A DNA stretch of 64,000 nt from positions 62,001-126,000 of the forward strand of contig DAHVQB010000003.1 of the NCBI GenBank assembly GCA_027317945.1, given 5' to 3'. Under the pieces are notes generated by a model. The model was not told the origin of the DNA. It saw nothing but the letters and a program-made list of their open reading frames with translations, and made no database searches. The number at the start of each line of letters is the position of its first letter. Within the stretch, counting starts at the first letter, position 1. Both the position numbers and the translations under genes were made by a program. The stretch is from Microcaldota archaeon (GTDB lineage Archaea > Micrarchaeota > Micrarchaeia > Micrarchaeales > Micrarchaeaceae). Below, one piece after another: positions 1 through 10,290 of the stretch.

Positions 1-82
1 GCACCATTAAAGCGCCGCATATGCGCCAATGAATTACCCCTTTGTAGAATCAATGATATATATTTATAGCTTGAAGCAGTTA

Positions 83-150
83 AACCTCTGTGATGAGCGA
101 GATGATCGCTGAGCCTCACGGCTATGACGACAAGTAGGCGGGCTGATTGT
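83..150 (+). ncRNA. candidate C/D box sRNA (2'-O-methylation guide)
   Basis: C box GTGATGA (90-96), 12 nt, D' box CTGA (109-112), 11 nt, C' box ATGACGA (124-130), 12 nt, D box CTGA (143-146); AT-rich TATA-like stretch at about 55-68; no ORF overlaps. Confidence 0.7.
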
Positions 151-273
151 TTATCTTGAGGGCGTTGACTGCATGCGCCACGCGCCCATGCCGGGAGCCA
201 CGGATGTCCCGCATATTGGTCAACAAGATAAAAAAAGCGCGACGAAATATGAGCGACCTGCAACAGTGGTATT

Positions 274-942
274 ATGTACAGTCCGACGACTAGGAAGTTC
301 CTATCCATAAGCAACGTAAGCATGCTTGGCATATGCGAGACCAAGGCGCTGGACTCGATGCTTGGCAAGAGGCGCGTTACGCTGGCCATGAAAGCCGGCA
401 CGGCGGGACACGAGAGGCTTGAGGAAGCGCGGCCCAAGATGAGCAAGGAGGAGGTAGTGAAAAGGATAAGCGGCGGATTGAGCGTTGAGGTCAGAGAGCT
501 CTCCATATTCGATGAAAAGCTGAAGATAGTAGGGAGGATAGACCAGCTCAACGTAACCGGAACGATGGAGAACGGCAAGAACACCGGCATAATAATTGAT
601 GACAAGTATCCGAGCACGCCGCCTGGCAATTATGGGATAACTTTATACCAGAAATTGCAGCTATCGTCTTATGCGGTCGGGCTTTCGGATTCAGAGCTGT
701 ATGGCAGGATATGCAGCGTGGTCGGGGCGAGGATAACTTACAGGGACAGGGATACCGACGCGATCATAAAAGAGCTCGACATGGACAGGCAGAGGCTGGA
801 AACGTGCAAGGTAAATGTCCCTATTGCAGTGCAGGACGCGTGGGGAGTGTACCGCGGCGGCCAGGCACCCATACACAGGAGGTTCGACGTGGAACGGGGC
901 GAATGGGTCCGATGCTACTGCGAGGCCAAAAGCGAGACATAA
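274..942 (+). CDS. PD-(D/E)XK nuclease, Cas4/RecB-like
   Basis: Motif series GTAGHE, GRID, IIDDKYP, QLSSYA plus N-terminal Cys and C-terminal RCYC typical of Cas4-like Fe-S nucleases. Confidence 0.6.
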   Translation: MYSPTTRKFLSISNVSMLGICETKALDSMLGKRRVTLAMKAGTAGHERLEEARPKMSKEEVVKRISGGLSVEVRELSIFDEKLKIVGRIDQLNVTGTMENGKNTGIIIDDKYPSTPPGNYGITLYQKLQLSSYAVGLSDSELYGRICSVVGARITYRDRDTDAIIKELDMDRQRLETCKVNVPIAVQDAWGVYRGGQAPIHRRFDVERGEWVRCYCEAKSET

Positions 943-1038
943 ATCAATATTAATCTATATTGCTATAGGGATTGGGCATGTGTCGCGCACAAGCATTTTA
1001 CCGCGTTGTTTGATGCATGCCACTCATGGTGCTAAAAA

Positions 1039-3729
1039 ATGTTGAGCAAGGACGAGCTTAGAGGGGAATTCGCAAAAAAACCGGAGCGCTTCTACGCGAC
1101 AAAGACATTCGAAGACGAGGGGTTCATAAGAAAGAAATGCACGGAGTGCGGCAAGAACTTCTGGACAGTCGACAGCCAGAGGACCTTGTGCGGGGATTCA
1201 TCCCATGAAGCCTATTCATTCATAAAGGACAAGCCGCGCGAGATAGGCTATGAGGAATTCTGGTACAAGTTCGCTGACTTTTTCGAGAAGAACGGCCATA
1301 CCGCCATAGACAAGTATCCTGTGGTCAGCAGATGGCGCCAGGACCTCTACTTTACAATAGCGAGCATCCAGGACTTCCAGAGGATAGAGAACGGCAAGAT
1401 GAGCTTCGAGTATAGCGCCAATCCGCTCGTAGTGCCGCAGATATGCGTGAGGTTCCCAGACATACCGAACGTGGGCGTCACGGGAAGGCACTATACCGCT
1501 TTCATGATGGCAGGCCAGCACGCCTTCAACTACCCTGATGAGGGCTACTGGCGCGACCGTACGATAGAGCTAAACTACAAGTATCTGACGACTGTGTTGG
1601 GGGTAGACAAGGAGAGCCTAACTTATGTAGAGGATGTATGGGCCATGGGGGACTTCTCTGAATTCGGCCCGTCACTCGAGTTTTTCTCCAAGGGCCTGGA
1701 GCTGGGCAACAACGTCTTCACGGAGTTCGAGTCAATCAACGGGAACGTGCAGGAGCTTAAGAGCAAGGTAGTCGATGTTGGCTGGGGATTGGACGCGAGG
1801 GAGATATGGTATTACGCAGGCACCCAGACCGCATATGATGCCGCATTCAAGAACGAGATGGAGTACATAAACGGGCACAGCCCAGTGAAGCCCGACAGGC
1901 AGCTTTACGCCAAGATAGCCGGAGTTGCAGGCAAGGTGGATTTCGCCGACGTGGCGCACGGCTCGGAGACCGAGAAGAAGCTCATACGCAGCGCGGGCGT
2001 TAGCGAGGCCGAATATTACGATATAATAAAGCCCATGCAGGCGGCGTACGCCATAGCAGACCATTCAAGGTGCCTGCTTTTCACCATAAGCGACGGGGCG
2101 CTGCCAAGCAACATAGGCGGAGGGTACAACCTAAGGATACTCCTGCGCAGGATGCTGGACTTCATGGCGCGCTACCACATCGACATAGACATAATAAAGC
2201 TCATGGAGATAGAGGCGCGCGACGTCAGCCGCCTGTACAAGGGGCTCGATGAAAACCTCGACGAGATATCTAACGTGATAGACATAGAGAGGAGGAGGTA
2301 TGAGGCGACCAGGGCAAGCGCAGTGAAGACCGTGACAACGCTGATGGACAAGGGCGAGAACCTGACGGTGGAGCGCATGAGGACGCTTTATGAGAGCAAC
2401 GGCGTGACGCCAGAGCTGGTGTCGACGATTGCCGCCTCTAAGGGCATGAAGATAGAGCTGTCCGAGGAGGCTTATGGCAAGATAATAAAGGGAGATTTCG
2501 TAGAGGGCAAGGAGCGCAAGAAGGAGGCAAAGGTTGACATGGACGTCTCGGGCTTGCCGAAGACCATGAAGCTGTTTTATACATCAAAGACCGAGGACAT
2601 TGAGGCTGATGCAAGCGTGCTTAGGATCAGGGGCAACATGGCGGTGCTGGACCGCACGCCGTTCTATGCGGAGAGCGGTGGACAGGAAGCGGACCACGGA
2701 TCCATTGGCAACGCCAAGGTCACGGATGTGCAGAGCGTCAACGGGGTCATAGTGCACATGCTGGACGGCAAGCTGGATTTCGGCGAAGGCGCCAAGGTCC
2801 ACTGCTCGGTGGACCAGGAGCGAAGGATAAGGCTCATGGCGCACCATACTGCAACACATCTGATGAGCGCGGCGGCCAGAAAAGTGCTTGGGCCGCATGC
2901 ATGGCAGGAGGGCGCCAGGAAGAGCGCGGACAAGGCGCATATAGACATAGCGCACTATGAGAGGCTTAGCGAAGCGCAGGTGCAGAAGCTTGAGGACACT
3001 GCCAACAGCTACGTTGTGCATGGGATGAAAGTCAAGATCGAATACCTGCCGAGGAGCGAGGCCGAATCCAAGTTCAGCTTCTCGATATACCAGGGCCACG
3101 GCGTGCCATCAAGCGAGCTCAGGATGGTCGAGATTTATGACCTGGACGGCAAACTGCTCGATGCGGAGGCCTGCGGCGGACTGCACCTCGAGGGCCGCGA
3201 GTCCATGATAGGATTGATAAAGATCATCGCATCATCGCGCATACACGATGGCATAAACAGGCTCGAATACGTCGCGGGACCGGCTGCGGTCGATTACATG
3301 AAGAGGCTGGACGGCAGCATACGCTCGCTCGCGAGCGTGGCAGGAGTGGACCAGGACAAGCTGGCACAGAGCATAACATCGCAGATAAAGGAGCTCAAGG
3401 ACTACAAGAAGGAGCACGAGAGGCTTGCGAAAAAGCTTGCAGACTTCATATCCGAAGGGCTCCTTGACAAGGGAGACAGGATAACCGAAAATCTCGACTA
3501 CGACAGGCGCATGCTCAGGGAGATAGCAACCAAGGTGGCGGACTCGAGGAAGGGCGTTGTGGTCATGCTGTACAACGGCTCGGGGTATGTGGTGTGCGTT
3601 TCAAGCGATGATAAGACAGGCGCGCTGGATTTCATAAAAGGCAACGCAAAGAACGTTTTCGGGGACGCCCAGTTCATGGGCGGCGGATCCGCACGCATAG
3701 CGGAAGGCCGTATCTCTCCCGGCGAATGA
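1039..3729 (+). CDS. alaS: alanyl-tRNA synthetase (archaeal type)
   Basis: 896 aa; N-terminal archaeal CTECGKNFWT zinc motif, HHTATHLM editing motif, CGGLHL. Confidence 0.95.
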   Translation: MLSKDELRGEFAKKPERFYATKTFEDEGFIRKKCTECGKNFWTVDSQRTLCGDSSHEAYSFIKDKPREIGYEEFWYKFADFFEKNGHTAIDKYPVVSRWRQDLYFTIASIQDFQRIENGKMSFEYSANPLVVPQICVRFPDIPNVGVTGRHYTAFMMAGQHAFNYPDEGYWRDRTIELNYKYLTTVLGVDKESLTYVEDVWAMGDFSEFGPSLEFFSKGLELGNNVFTEFESINGNVQELKSKVVDVGWGLDAREIWYYAGTQTAYDAAFKNEMEYINGHSPVKPDRQLYAKIAGVAGKVDFADVAHGSETEKKLIRSAGVSEAEYYDIIKPMQAAYAIADHSRCLLFTISDGALPSNIGGGYNLRILLRRMLDFMARYHIDIDIIKLMEIEARDVSRLYKGLDENLDEISNVIDIERRRYEATRASAVKTVTTLMDKGENLTVERMRTLYESNGVTPELVSTIAASKGMKIELSEEAYGKIIKGDFVEGKERKKEAKVDMDVSGLPKTMKLFYTSKTEDIEADASVLRIRGNMAVLDRTPFYAESGGQEADHGSIGNAKVTDVQSVNGVIVHMLDGKLDFGEGAKVHCSVDQERRIRLMAHHTATHLMSAAARKVLGPHAWQEGARKSADKAHIDIAHYERLSEAQVQKLEDTANSYVVHGMKVKIEYLPRSEAESKFSFSIYQGHGVPSSELRMVEIYDLDGKLLDAEACGGLHLEGRESMIGLIKIIASSRIHDGINRLEYVAGPAAVDYMKRLDGSIRSLASVAGVDQDKLAQSITSQIKELKDYKKEHERLAKKLADFISEGLLDKGDRITENLDYDRRMLREIATKVADSRKGVVVMLYNGSGYVVCVSSDDKTGALDFIKGNAKNVFGDAQFMGGGSARIAEGRISPGE

Positions 3730-3747
3730 TATGGTTTGGTAGTTTAA

Positions 3748-4266
3748 GTGGACGCGCTCTCTCTCTTATATTCCATTATTATATACCCGATAATCTACAT
3801 CTTCCCTGCTTATGCCGCGAACGGTGCGCCGGTGCTATTTGGAGGTGGCAGGCCCCTTGACTGTGGCAGGCGCTTCATGGGAAAGCGGATATTCGGAGAC
3901 CATAAAACGATAAGGGGGCTTGCGGCAGGATTGGTAGCCGGCTCCCTGGTGGGCGCCATAGAGTACCCGTTCTTCCCTTACATGCCGTACATAGCAATAG
4001 GAATGGCGGTAGGCGCCATGGTGGGCGATCTTTTGGGCAGTTTCATGAAGAGGAGGTTCGATGTAAAATCCGGCGCAAGCTTGCCGATGATCGACCAGTA
4101 TGGATTCTTCGCATTTGCGCTGCTGTTTGCTTACTCGATTGACGCGGGGCAGCTGCTTGCGGTCGGTGCGGCCGGACTCATTTTCATAACTGTGCTAACC
4201 GGCATACTGCACCTGCTTACCAACATGGGTGCCCATAAGCTGAAACTTAAGAGCGTCCCGTGGTAA
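3748..4266 (+). CDS. carS: CDP-archaeol synthase (CarS/DUF46 family)
   Basis: 172 aa multi-TM protein with KRIFGDHKTIRG and GDLLGSFMKRR motifs; GTG start. Confidence 0.85.
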   Translation: MDALSLLYSIIIYPIIYIFPAYAANGAPVLFGGGRPLDCGRRFMGKRIFGDHKTIRGLAAGLVAGSLVGAIEYPFFPYMPYIAIGMAVGAMVGDLLGSFMKRRFDVKSGASLPMIDQYGFFAFALLFAYSIDAGQLLAVGAAGLIFITVLTGILHLLTNMGAHKLKLKSVPW

Positions 4267-4357
4267 ATGCCGCTTTGGGATGCAGTTTCCGCGTGCGGAT
4301 TTGAACCGCCCATAGAAGCATTAAAAATTCTATCACACAATAATAGATTGTCTTGAA

Positions 4358-4834
4358 ATGAAACTTTTCCCTACCAATGCAGGAATAAGTCTGCTGAGAG
4401 GCACGATAATGCTTGTGAAGGAGAACGGGGGCTCCATGGACGTGTCCGAACTCGCCGATGAATCGGAGCAAAACGTAGACAGCCTTCTGCCCCTAATAGA
4501 GGCCTGCAGGATGCTGAACCTTGTGGCCGTAGAGGACGGCGAGATAAAGCTGACCAAGGAAGGGGACAGGATGGACATGTCGAACTTCACGGATATACTG
4601 GCCAAGAGATTGGCAATGGTCGAGCCATTCAAGTCATCAATCGCAATACTTTCCGCGCGCGGAGACGAGATATCTACCGAGGACTTGGCCAGGGCGCTGA
4701 TGGAGAAAGGCATAATGCTGCACGGAGACTTCAGGATGGGCAGCGTGCTGCTGAAGTCGATGATGCTAAAATGGGCTGTAAGGACAGGCATAGCATCATA
4801 TGACGAAGTATCGGATTCATGGAAGCTGAAATAG
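4358..4834 (+). CDS. AAA-associated/ABC-transporter-associated winged-helix protein (NitT/TauT-linked)
   Basis: 158 aa helical/wHTH-like protein convergent with the ABC cassette; resembles AAA_assoc_C-type domains. Confidence 0.5.
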   Translation: MKLFPTNAGISLLRGTIMLVKENGGSMDVSELADESEQNVDSLLPLIEACRMLNLVAVEDGEIKLTKEGDRMDMSNFTDILAKRLAMVEPFKSSIAILSARGDEISTEDLARALMEKGIMLHGDFRMGSVLLKSMMLKWAVRTGIASYDEVSDSWKLK

Positions 4835-4841
4835 CGCGGCC

Positions 4842-5615
4842 TCAATCGGTGAGCAGCCCATAGACTTCGTCCGTAAGGTCGACGAACTTGCGTGACCTCT
4901 TGTTCCTGGGATAAGGCAGATCCACCTTTATTATCTCCTTTATCCTTGAAGGCCTATCCGAAAGCACTATTATGCTGTCTGACAGCTCTACCGCCTCCTC
5001 CACATTGTGCGTTACGAGGATCACGGAGCTCACGGATATATTCTTGTTCTTCAGCATGTACACGATGTCTGCCCTGAGCGAGCCTGCCGTAAGCGCATCT
5101 AGGGCGCTGAATGGCTCATCCATAAGAAGCACCTTGGGCTCCGAGGCTATCGCCCTGGCTATGCCGACTCTTTGCCGCATACCGCCGCTCAGGGAATTCG
5201 GATATGAATGCTCGAATCCCGAGAGTCCGAACTTTTCCAGCAGTGCATTAGCGGTCTGTTCCTGCTTCTCTTCATCCAGGTCCGAAAACGAGAGGCCCAG
5301 CTTTACGTTCTCCACGTTCGTAAGCCAGGGAAGCAGGGCGACGTCCTGGAATACGAATGATATGCCTTCCGTCGGGCCCTTGATCTCATTGCCGTAGTAG
5401 CGCACCTTTCCGCTCCTGGCGGCAACAAGTCCTGCCATTATCCTTAGCAGTGTGCTCTTGCCGCAGCCGCTGGGACCTATGATCGAGACGAACTCCCCCT
5501 CCTTCGCGGAGAAAGAAACCCCGCCTATTATCATGCTTTCATACTCGCCGCGGCTGGCGTTGGTGAACGCAAAGCTAACGTTCTGCAGCTCCATCACGGT
5601 CTGTTGCCCCTTCAT
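4842..5615 (-). CDS. ABC transporter ATP-binding protein (nitrate/sulfonate/taurine family)
   Basis: Walker A GPSGCGKST, LSGGMRQR signature, Walker B VLLMDEPFSALD. Confidence 0.9.
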   Translation of the reverse strand: MKGQQTVMELQNVSFAFTNASRGEYESMIIGGVSFSAKEGEFVSIIGPSGCGKSTLLRIMAGLVAARSGKVRYYGNEIKGPTEGISFVFQDVALLPWLTNVENVKLGLSFSDLDEEKQEQTANALLEKFGLSGFEHSYPNSLSGGMRQRVGIARAIASEPKVLLMDEPFSALDALTAGSLRADIVYMLKNKNISVSSVILVTHNVEEAVELSDSIIVLSDRPSRIKEIIKVDLPYPRNKRSRKFVDLTDEVYGLLTD

Positions 5616-5618
5616 CGT

Positions 5619-7289
5619 CTAACCGTATATTTTTGCCAGGTTCCTGTACAACCTTTTCCAAAGGAAGGTATTTATGATTAATATCATCACAGTCAGGTTT
5701 ATCAGTGCAAGTATCATCAGGGGGAAGTTGCCTGTGTTCAATGCATTATCCAGGAACAGCCCTATGCCAGTATGCACGGAACTCAGCACCATTGTGCTTG
5801 CGCCGCTGCTGCTTATCCCGGACGTGGTGAAGTATTCGGCCACTATGCTGGCGTTCCATTCTGCGGCTATTGCGGTTATGCTTCCGGTGACCAGGCCCGG
5901 AACGATCGCGCCTAGGTAGACGTTCTTCCATGCCTTAAGCCCCTTGATCCCGAACAGCTTCTTGACCTCGAATATCTCGGGACGCAAGGTCCTGGTGCTG
6001 GCGATGACGCTGAATATTATGTACCATATCCCGCTAAGGAAAAACACTATAAACGCGATAAGTTCGCTATGTGCGGGCACGCTGCTCAGCCCGGCCACTA
6101 TGACAGGCAGCAGTATGGTAGCGGGTATCGAGGCGAAGATCTGGAATGCGAGCAGGTATGCGCGGGCGTGCGGCGTCTTGAAGACAAGGTACACCGATAC
6201 GGGTATCGCTATGGCCACCATGACCGCGAACGCGACCCATACGCGCACGAACGATGCGCCCAGATTAAGGAGCGTTGTGTACTCGTTGGACGGCAGGCTC
6301 GGATTCAGCAACCCGGAGAAGTAAAGGAGCAGGAGTATTGCAACAACCCCTATCACAACCCCATATATCGTGGATGCTCTGCCTGAAGTTGGCGCAAGAG
6401 CCTGCTCCGCTTTCGTGTGCATGCGATAACGCTTCTGCCTTTTGACGCGACGCGGTTTTTCACCTGCTGCGCCAAGCGCAAGCTTGCCCAATGCATTCTT
6501 TACCTTGGCGCCGCCGTCGGAAAGCGCCTTGATGAGGCTCGTGCTTGAGAGGGCATGCGGGGGCCTGCCGCCATGGGCGCCTGACGCGCTGTACCGCATG
6601 AAGTACTTCTCCATGGGGCTGAATACCAAGAACCTTGTGGCGATCACGAACGCTATGAAGACTGCTATCCCTATCCCGTAATCGATGAAGTTGCCTGATG
6701 CAGCCAGGTGCGTAAGCATGACACCTATACCGTAGCTAGCCGAATATCTGGCCGTGCCTGTCGAGAATATCTCGCTTGTGACAAGATAGAAAAGGCCGAT
6801 GGACCATGAGAGCACGGACTGCTCCACGACCCTGGGCATGGCAGCCGGTATGAATATCTTCCTTAACTGGTCGATTATGCCCATGTCGTACAGCCTAGCC
6901 AGCTCTATGAACTCGTTAGGAAGCGACTTTATCGCTTCATATACGGCGAACGCTATGTTCCATGTCATGCTGGTGAATATCAGGAACACGATCGCGGCGT
7001 TTATGCCTATGAAGCCCGGCAATATCAATACGAAAAACGCTATCGCGAGCGGGAAGAACGTTAGTATTGGCAGCGTCTGGAAGACGTCCAATATCGGCAG
7101 TATTATGCGCTCCGCGGTCTTTCTCCTCGCGGCGTATATGCCTATGGCCAAGCTGAATATTACAGACAGGAATAGGGCTATGAACATCCTGAGCCAGGAC
7201 GCCCCCGTATTAAGGACCAGACTTGCTATGAGCGCCATCAGCCCCGTCATATACGTAAATGGGCATTGGGTTAATATATTACTTTCCAA
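5619..7289 (-). CDS. ABC transporter permease, two fused permease domains
   Basis: 556 aa; two BPD-type permease halves joined by a basic linker; adjacent to the ATPase gene. Confidence 0.85.
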   Translation of the reverse strand: MESNILTQCPFTYMTGLMALIASLVLNTGASWLRMFIALFLSVIFSLAIGIYAARRKTAERIILPILDVFQTLPILTFFPLAIAFFVLILPGFIGINAAIVFLIFTSMTWNIAFAVYEAIKSLPNEFIELARLYDMGIIDQLRKIFIPAAMPRVVEQSVLSWSIGLFYLVTSEIFSTGTARYSASYGIGVMLTHLAASGNFIDYGIGIAVFIAFVIATRFLVFSPMEKYFMRYSASGAHGGRPPHALSSTSLIKALSDGGAKVKNALGKLALGAAGEKPRRVKRQKRYRMHTKAEQALAPTSGRASTIYGVVIGVVAILLLLYFSGLLNPSLPSNEYTTLLNLGASFVRVWVAFAVMVAIAIPVSVYLVFKTPHARAYLLAFQIFASIPATILLPVIVAGLSSVPAHSELIAFIVFFLSGIWYIIFSVIASTRTLRPEIFEVKKLFGIKGLKAWKNVYLGAIVPGLVTGSITAIAAEWNASIVAEYFTTSGISSSGASTMVLSSVHTGIGLFLDNALNTGNFPLMILALINLTVMILIINTFLWKRLYRNLAKIYG

Positions 7290-7440
7290 CTTTGTTTCGT
7301 GCTGTTTCGCATTCCGTGCCGCAACGTAAGCGCAGCCGCATTCCGGCCCCTATTGTACAATGACAAATATGCCTGTCAAACTGCACATATTATATATCTT
7401 ACAAGATGTGTATAATATAGAGAGAAATGCGGTGGTCGGC

Positions 7441-9552
7441 ATGTTGGTGCCCATCATACTGAGCTTAGGCGCATTGGATGCGCTCGTGCCAGTCGTAATA
7501 ATCGTTATACTGATAGCCGCAGCCGCTGGGCTGTCGAGAGGCACTGACCTCTTCGCTCTGTTCGGCGTGGGTGCTCTTATAGGCATGGCAGGCGGATTTG
7601 GAGGGGGCAGGGGCGGTGCCGCAGCAAACAGGCTTAGGTACAACAACCAGCAGAGGAGAGTTTACAACAATGCGCTAGTCTCAGGCGCAAGAGTAGGCGC
7701 AATAGCCGGCGGCAAGATGGCGATAGGGGGCAGCGCCGCCAGCATGAACTATTCGATTGCCGGTCGCAATATAAAGCTGTTGGGATCGATACCAGGCGCA
7801 GGAAGCAAGTTCATGAGGACCATGCCGGGCAGCAAGAATCTGCTAAGGTTCGCCGCGGATAAGGACAAACAGAATGCGCTGAACATGTTTATAAATGCGA
7901 AGAATGCAGGCAGGGTGAACTTAGCAACCGGTTATGGGATGGCGACTGCCGGACTCACTAAGAGGGCCGCGGCGCGCAACATCAGGGGCAAGAAAAGTCA
8001 AATCCCAAGAGGATTCAAAGGCGACGCAGTATTTGCCAAGCAGTGGGACAAGGAACGCATGACATTCGATGAAACGCTCAAGGCAAAGGGAATAGCGCCG
8101 CTCGGGATAGGGCTGCGCAGGCCTTCGAGTTGGTTCCACCCAAGCAAAGCGATAGCAAAGGCGAATAAAGAGGACATGAAGGCGGTAAGGGAGCACACGC
8201 TACAACAAGCGTACAGGGTCCGTGCTAAGGACTCGAGCGGCAATGACATAAGGGGGGACCTGAGCAAGCTTGGAAAGCAGATAGAAGCCTTCAGATCCGG
8301 CGGCCAGAAGAGGATACAGAACGAGGCTATGGCGGCAGCCGAAGGCAAGAACATCGTAGAGCTCGGCAACCTTATACTCAGCCTGAAGGCGTACCAGATG
8401 AACAAGCTAACTGATTCGTATAACAAGGTACGGGCCAATGAGGCGAAGCTGAGTGAGCTGGAGAGCAAGCTGTACGACCAGTCGAAGAGCCTGAGCAAGG
8501 CCCAGGAGACGAGGCTGAATAACCAGATTACAAGTGTAAGGGAGGAGATAGCGAAAATAGAAAAGAACGCAAACCTGACGATAAAGCAGTCCAATTTCGC
8601 GATACTCAACACGCAGGACATGATGGACCAGAAGGCTATGCGGTACCAGGCAACCAGCAACCTCAGCAACTCTATAAAGAACGCGAGCATGCTGTTCGCC
8701 ATGAGGACCGAGATAGCCGAGCCGGGCAAGGTATTGGGCGCAGGCCTAGGCCTCCTCGCGTCAAACATAGCGAGCAATATAAACAACCCGCAGGCCATGA
8801 TAAAGTCCAGCAACGAGATACTCAGGGGGACCGCAGAAACATTCATAGACACTACGAAGGCCGTAGGCGAGAACTTGAAGAATTACGCTTTCAATGGGCA
8901 GATGAGAGATGATATGGGAAGCGTGGCGGGCAAGCTTCTAAGCGCAGAAAACATCGGTGCGGAGCTTAGGATGGAATGGCATAAGGCAAGCGAGATTAGG
9001 GCGCAGACCGCATTCAACAAGGCAAACCCGTACGATGCGCAGGCGCAGAAGCTTGCGGCCCAAAGCTACGACAACATAAGGGTGGAGTTCCTCGACTACT
9101 GCAACAAGGGCGGCGATCCTAAGCAGTTCAGGAACATACAGGATGAACACGGGCATTATAAGTTCAGGGAGCAGTACGATATGATGGTCCAGGAGGCCAA
9201 CTTCTTCAACAGCCAGCATCCTGACAAATCGCTGGCAGACAGGGTCGAGGCTGCGCGCAAGCTTAGCGAAAAGGCAGGCAATGAGGTACAGCCAAAGATG
9301 ACTACTGGTGAGCAACTAGAGCGCATAGGGAGGGAAGTATCCGAGGAATTCCTTTCACGTTACCGCGGCACGGATGCGCAAGGCGGCAATGGAGATGAAA
9401 GCGCAAAGAGGGAAGCCGCGGATAGGATAAGGAAGGTCATAGAGGAGCGCCAGAGGCAGGCAGAGGAACAGCGAGCCGCACAGGACAGGCAGCGGGCCTT
9501 CAGGAATCAGGTAGAAAATGCGGGCAAGAGAAAGCCGCCGTTCGGGCAGTAA
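7441..9552 (+). CDS. hypothetical protein: N-terminal TM segments, Gly-rich loop, long helical/coiled region
   Basis: Long ORF (track start 7360); internal ATG at 7441 follows a TATA-like stretch; no family recognised. Confidence 0.6.
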   Translation: MLVPIILSLGALDALVPVVIIVILIAAAAGLSRGTDLFALFGVGALIGMAGGFGGGRGGAAANRLRYNNQQRRVYNNALVSGARVGAIAGGKMAIGGSAASMNYSIAGRNIKLLGSIPGAGSKFMRTMPGSKNLLRFAADKDKQNALNMFINAKNAGRVNLATGYGMATAGLTKRAAARNIRGKKSQIPRGFKGDAVFAKQWDKERMTFDETLKAKGIAPLGIGLRRPSSWFHPSKAIAKANKEDMKAVREHTLQQAYRVRAKDSSGNDIRGDLSKLGKQIEAFRSGGQKRIQNEAMAAAEGKNIVELGNLILSLKAYQMNKLTDSYNKVRANEAKLSELESKLYDQSKSLSKAQETRLNNQITSVREEIAKIEKNANLTIKQSNFAILNTQDMMDQKAMRYQATSNLSNSIKNASMLFAMRTEIAEPGKVLGAGLGLLASNIASNINNPQAMIKSSNEILRGTAETFIDTTKAVGENLKNYAFNGQMRDDMGSVAGKLLSAENIGAELRMEWHKASEIRAQTAFNKANPYDAQAQKLAAQSYDNIRVEFLDYCNKGGDPKQFRNIQDEHGHYKFREQYDMMVQEANFFNSQHPDKSLADRVEAARKLSEKAGNEVQPKMTTGEQLERIGREVSEEFLSRYRGTDAQGGNGDESAKREAADRIRKVIEERQRQAEEQRAAQDRQRAFRNQVENAGKRKPPFGQ

Positions 9553-10290
9553 CTAGTCCGTCTTCTTAGAGATTTCCTTTATCAGCTTCTTTCCTATTTC
9601 CAATCCTGCAGTAACTTCCGGCATCATTATCCTGTACGCTCCGGCCTTTATTATCTTGGTCATGTTGTCATCGTTGGCCAGCCGCGATATCACCTTTACC
9701 TCTGGATTGACGGCTTTTGCGGTTATGGCGATCAGTGCATTCTCGGTGTCGTCAGCACTGCAGGCTATCACGAAGGCTGCGGTCTTTATGTTGGCAGCCT
9801 CGAATATCTCTTCGTCCCTAGGGTTTCCGACAACGACCAACTTGTTCTCCATGTAAAGCCTGCGCGCCACGTTGTCGTGTTCGGTTATCGCGACCACATT
9901 CACACCATCGGAACCCAGCTCGTCCATTAGGGCACCGGCGAGGTGGCCGAACGGCACGACGACTATGTGCCTCTTCAGCTTCCGTATTTTGGACAGCACT
10001 ATCATGCTCCTGACATTTATGCTCCTTATGAAGCTGAAGAACCACCCTGCGACAAGAACAGTAAGAAGAGCGAATACTATGCCGTCCACCAGGCTGGCCG
10101 CCAGCACGAATGGGTTGGTCTGGCTTTTGAACGGAAGCAGTACGCTGGCGTAGAATATGTTAAGCGAGGAAAGCACGTTCCATATTATGGCATTTTCCAG
10201 GCCGACTCCAGAATATACGGTGAGCAGTGTTGAAATCGCGAAAAGCGATGCCGTGATGTACATTATAGTATACCATGTTCGCTTCATCAT
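9553..10290 (-). CDS. TM-anchored TrkA-N (RCK/KTN) domain protein
   Basis: Two to three TM helices followed by a Rossmann-like RCK N domain. Confidence 0.8.
   Translation of the reverse strand: MMKRTWYTIMYITASLFAISTLLTVYSGVGLENAIIWNVLSSLNIFYASVLLPFKSQTNPFVLAASLVDGIVFALLTVLVAGWFFSFIRSINVRSMIVLSKIRKLKRHIVVVPFGHLAGALMDELGSDGVNVVAITEHDNVARRLYMENKLVVVGNPRDEEIFEAANIKTAAFVIACSADDTENALIAITAKAVNPEVKVISRLANDDNMTKIIKAGAYRIMMPEVTAGLEIGKKLIKEISKKTD

Noticed and set aside
4285-4312. tRNA T-arm-like string gcggatttgaaccgcc after carS
   Set aside because: Only a four-bp stem with a T-loop; no anticodon arm or acceptor partner found nearby.
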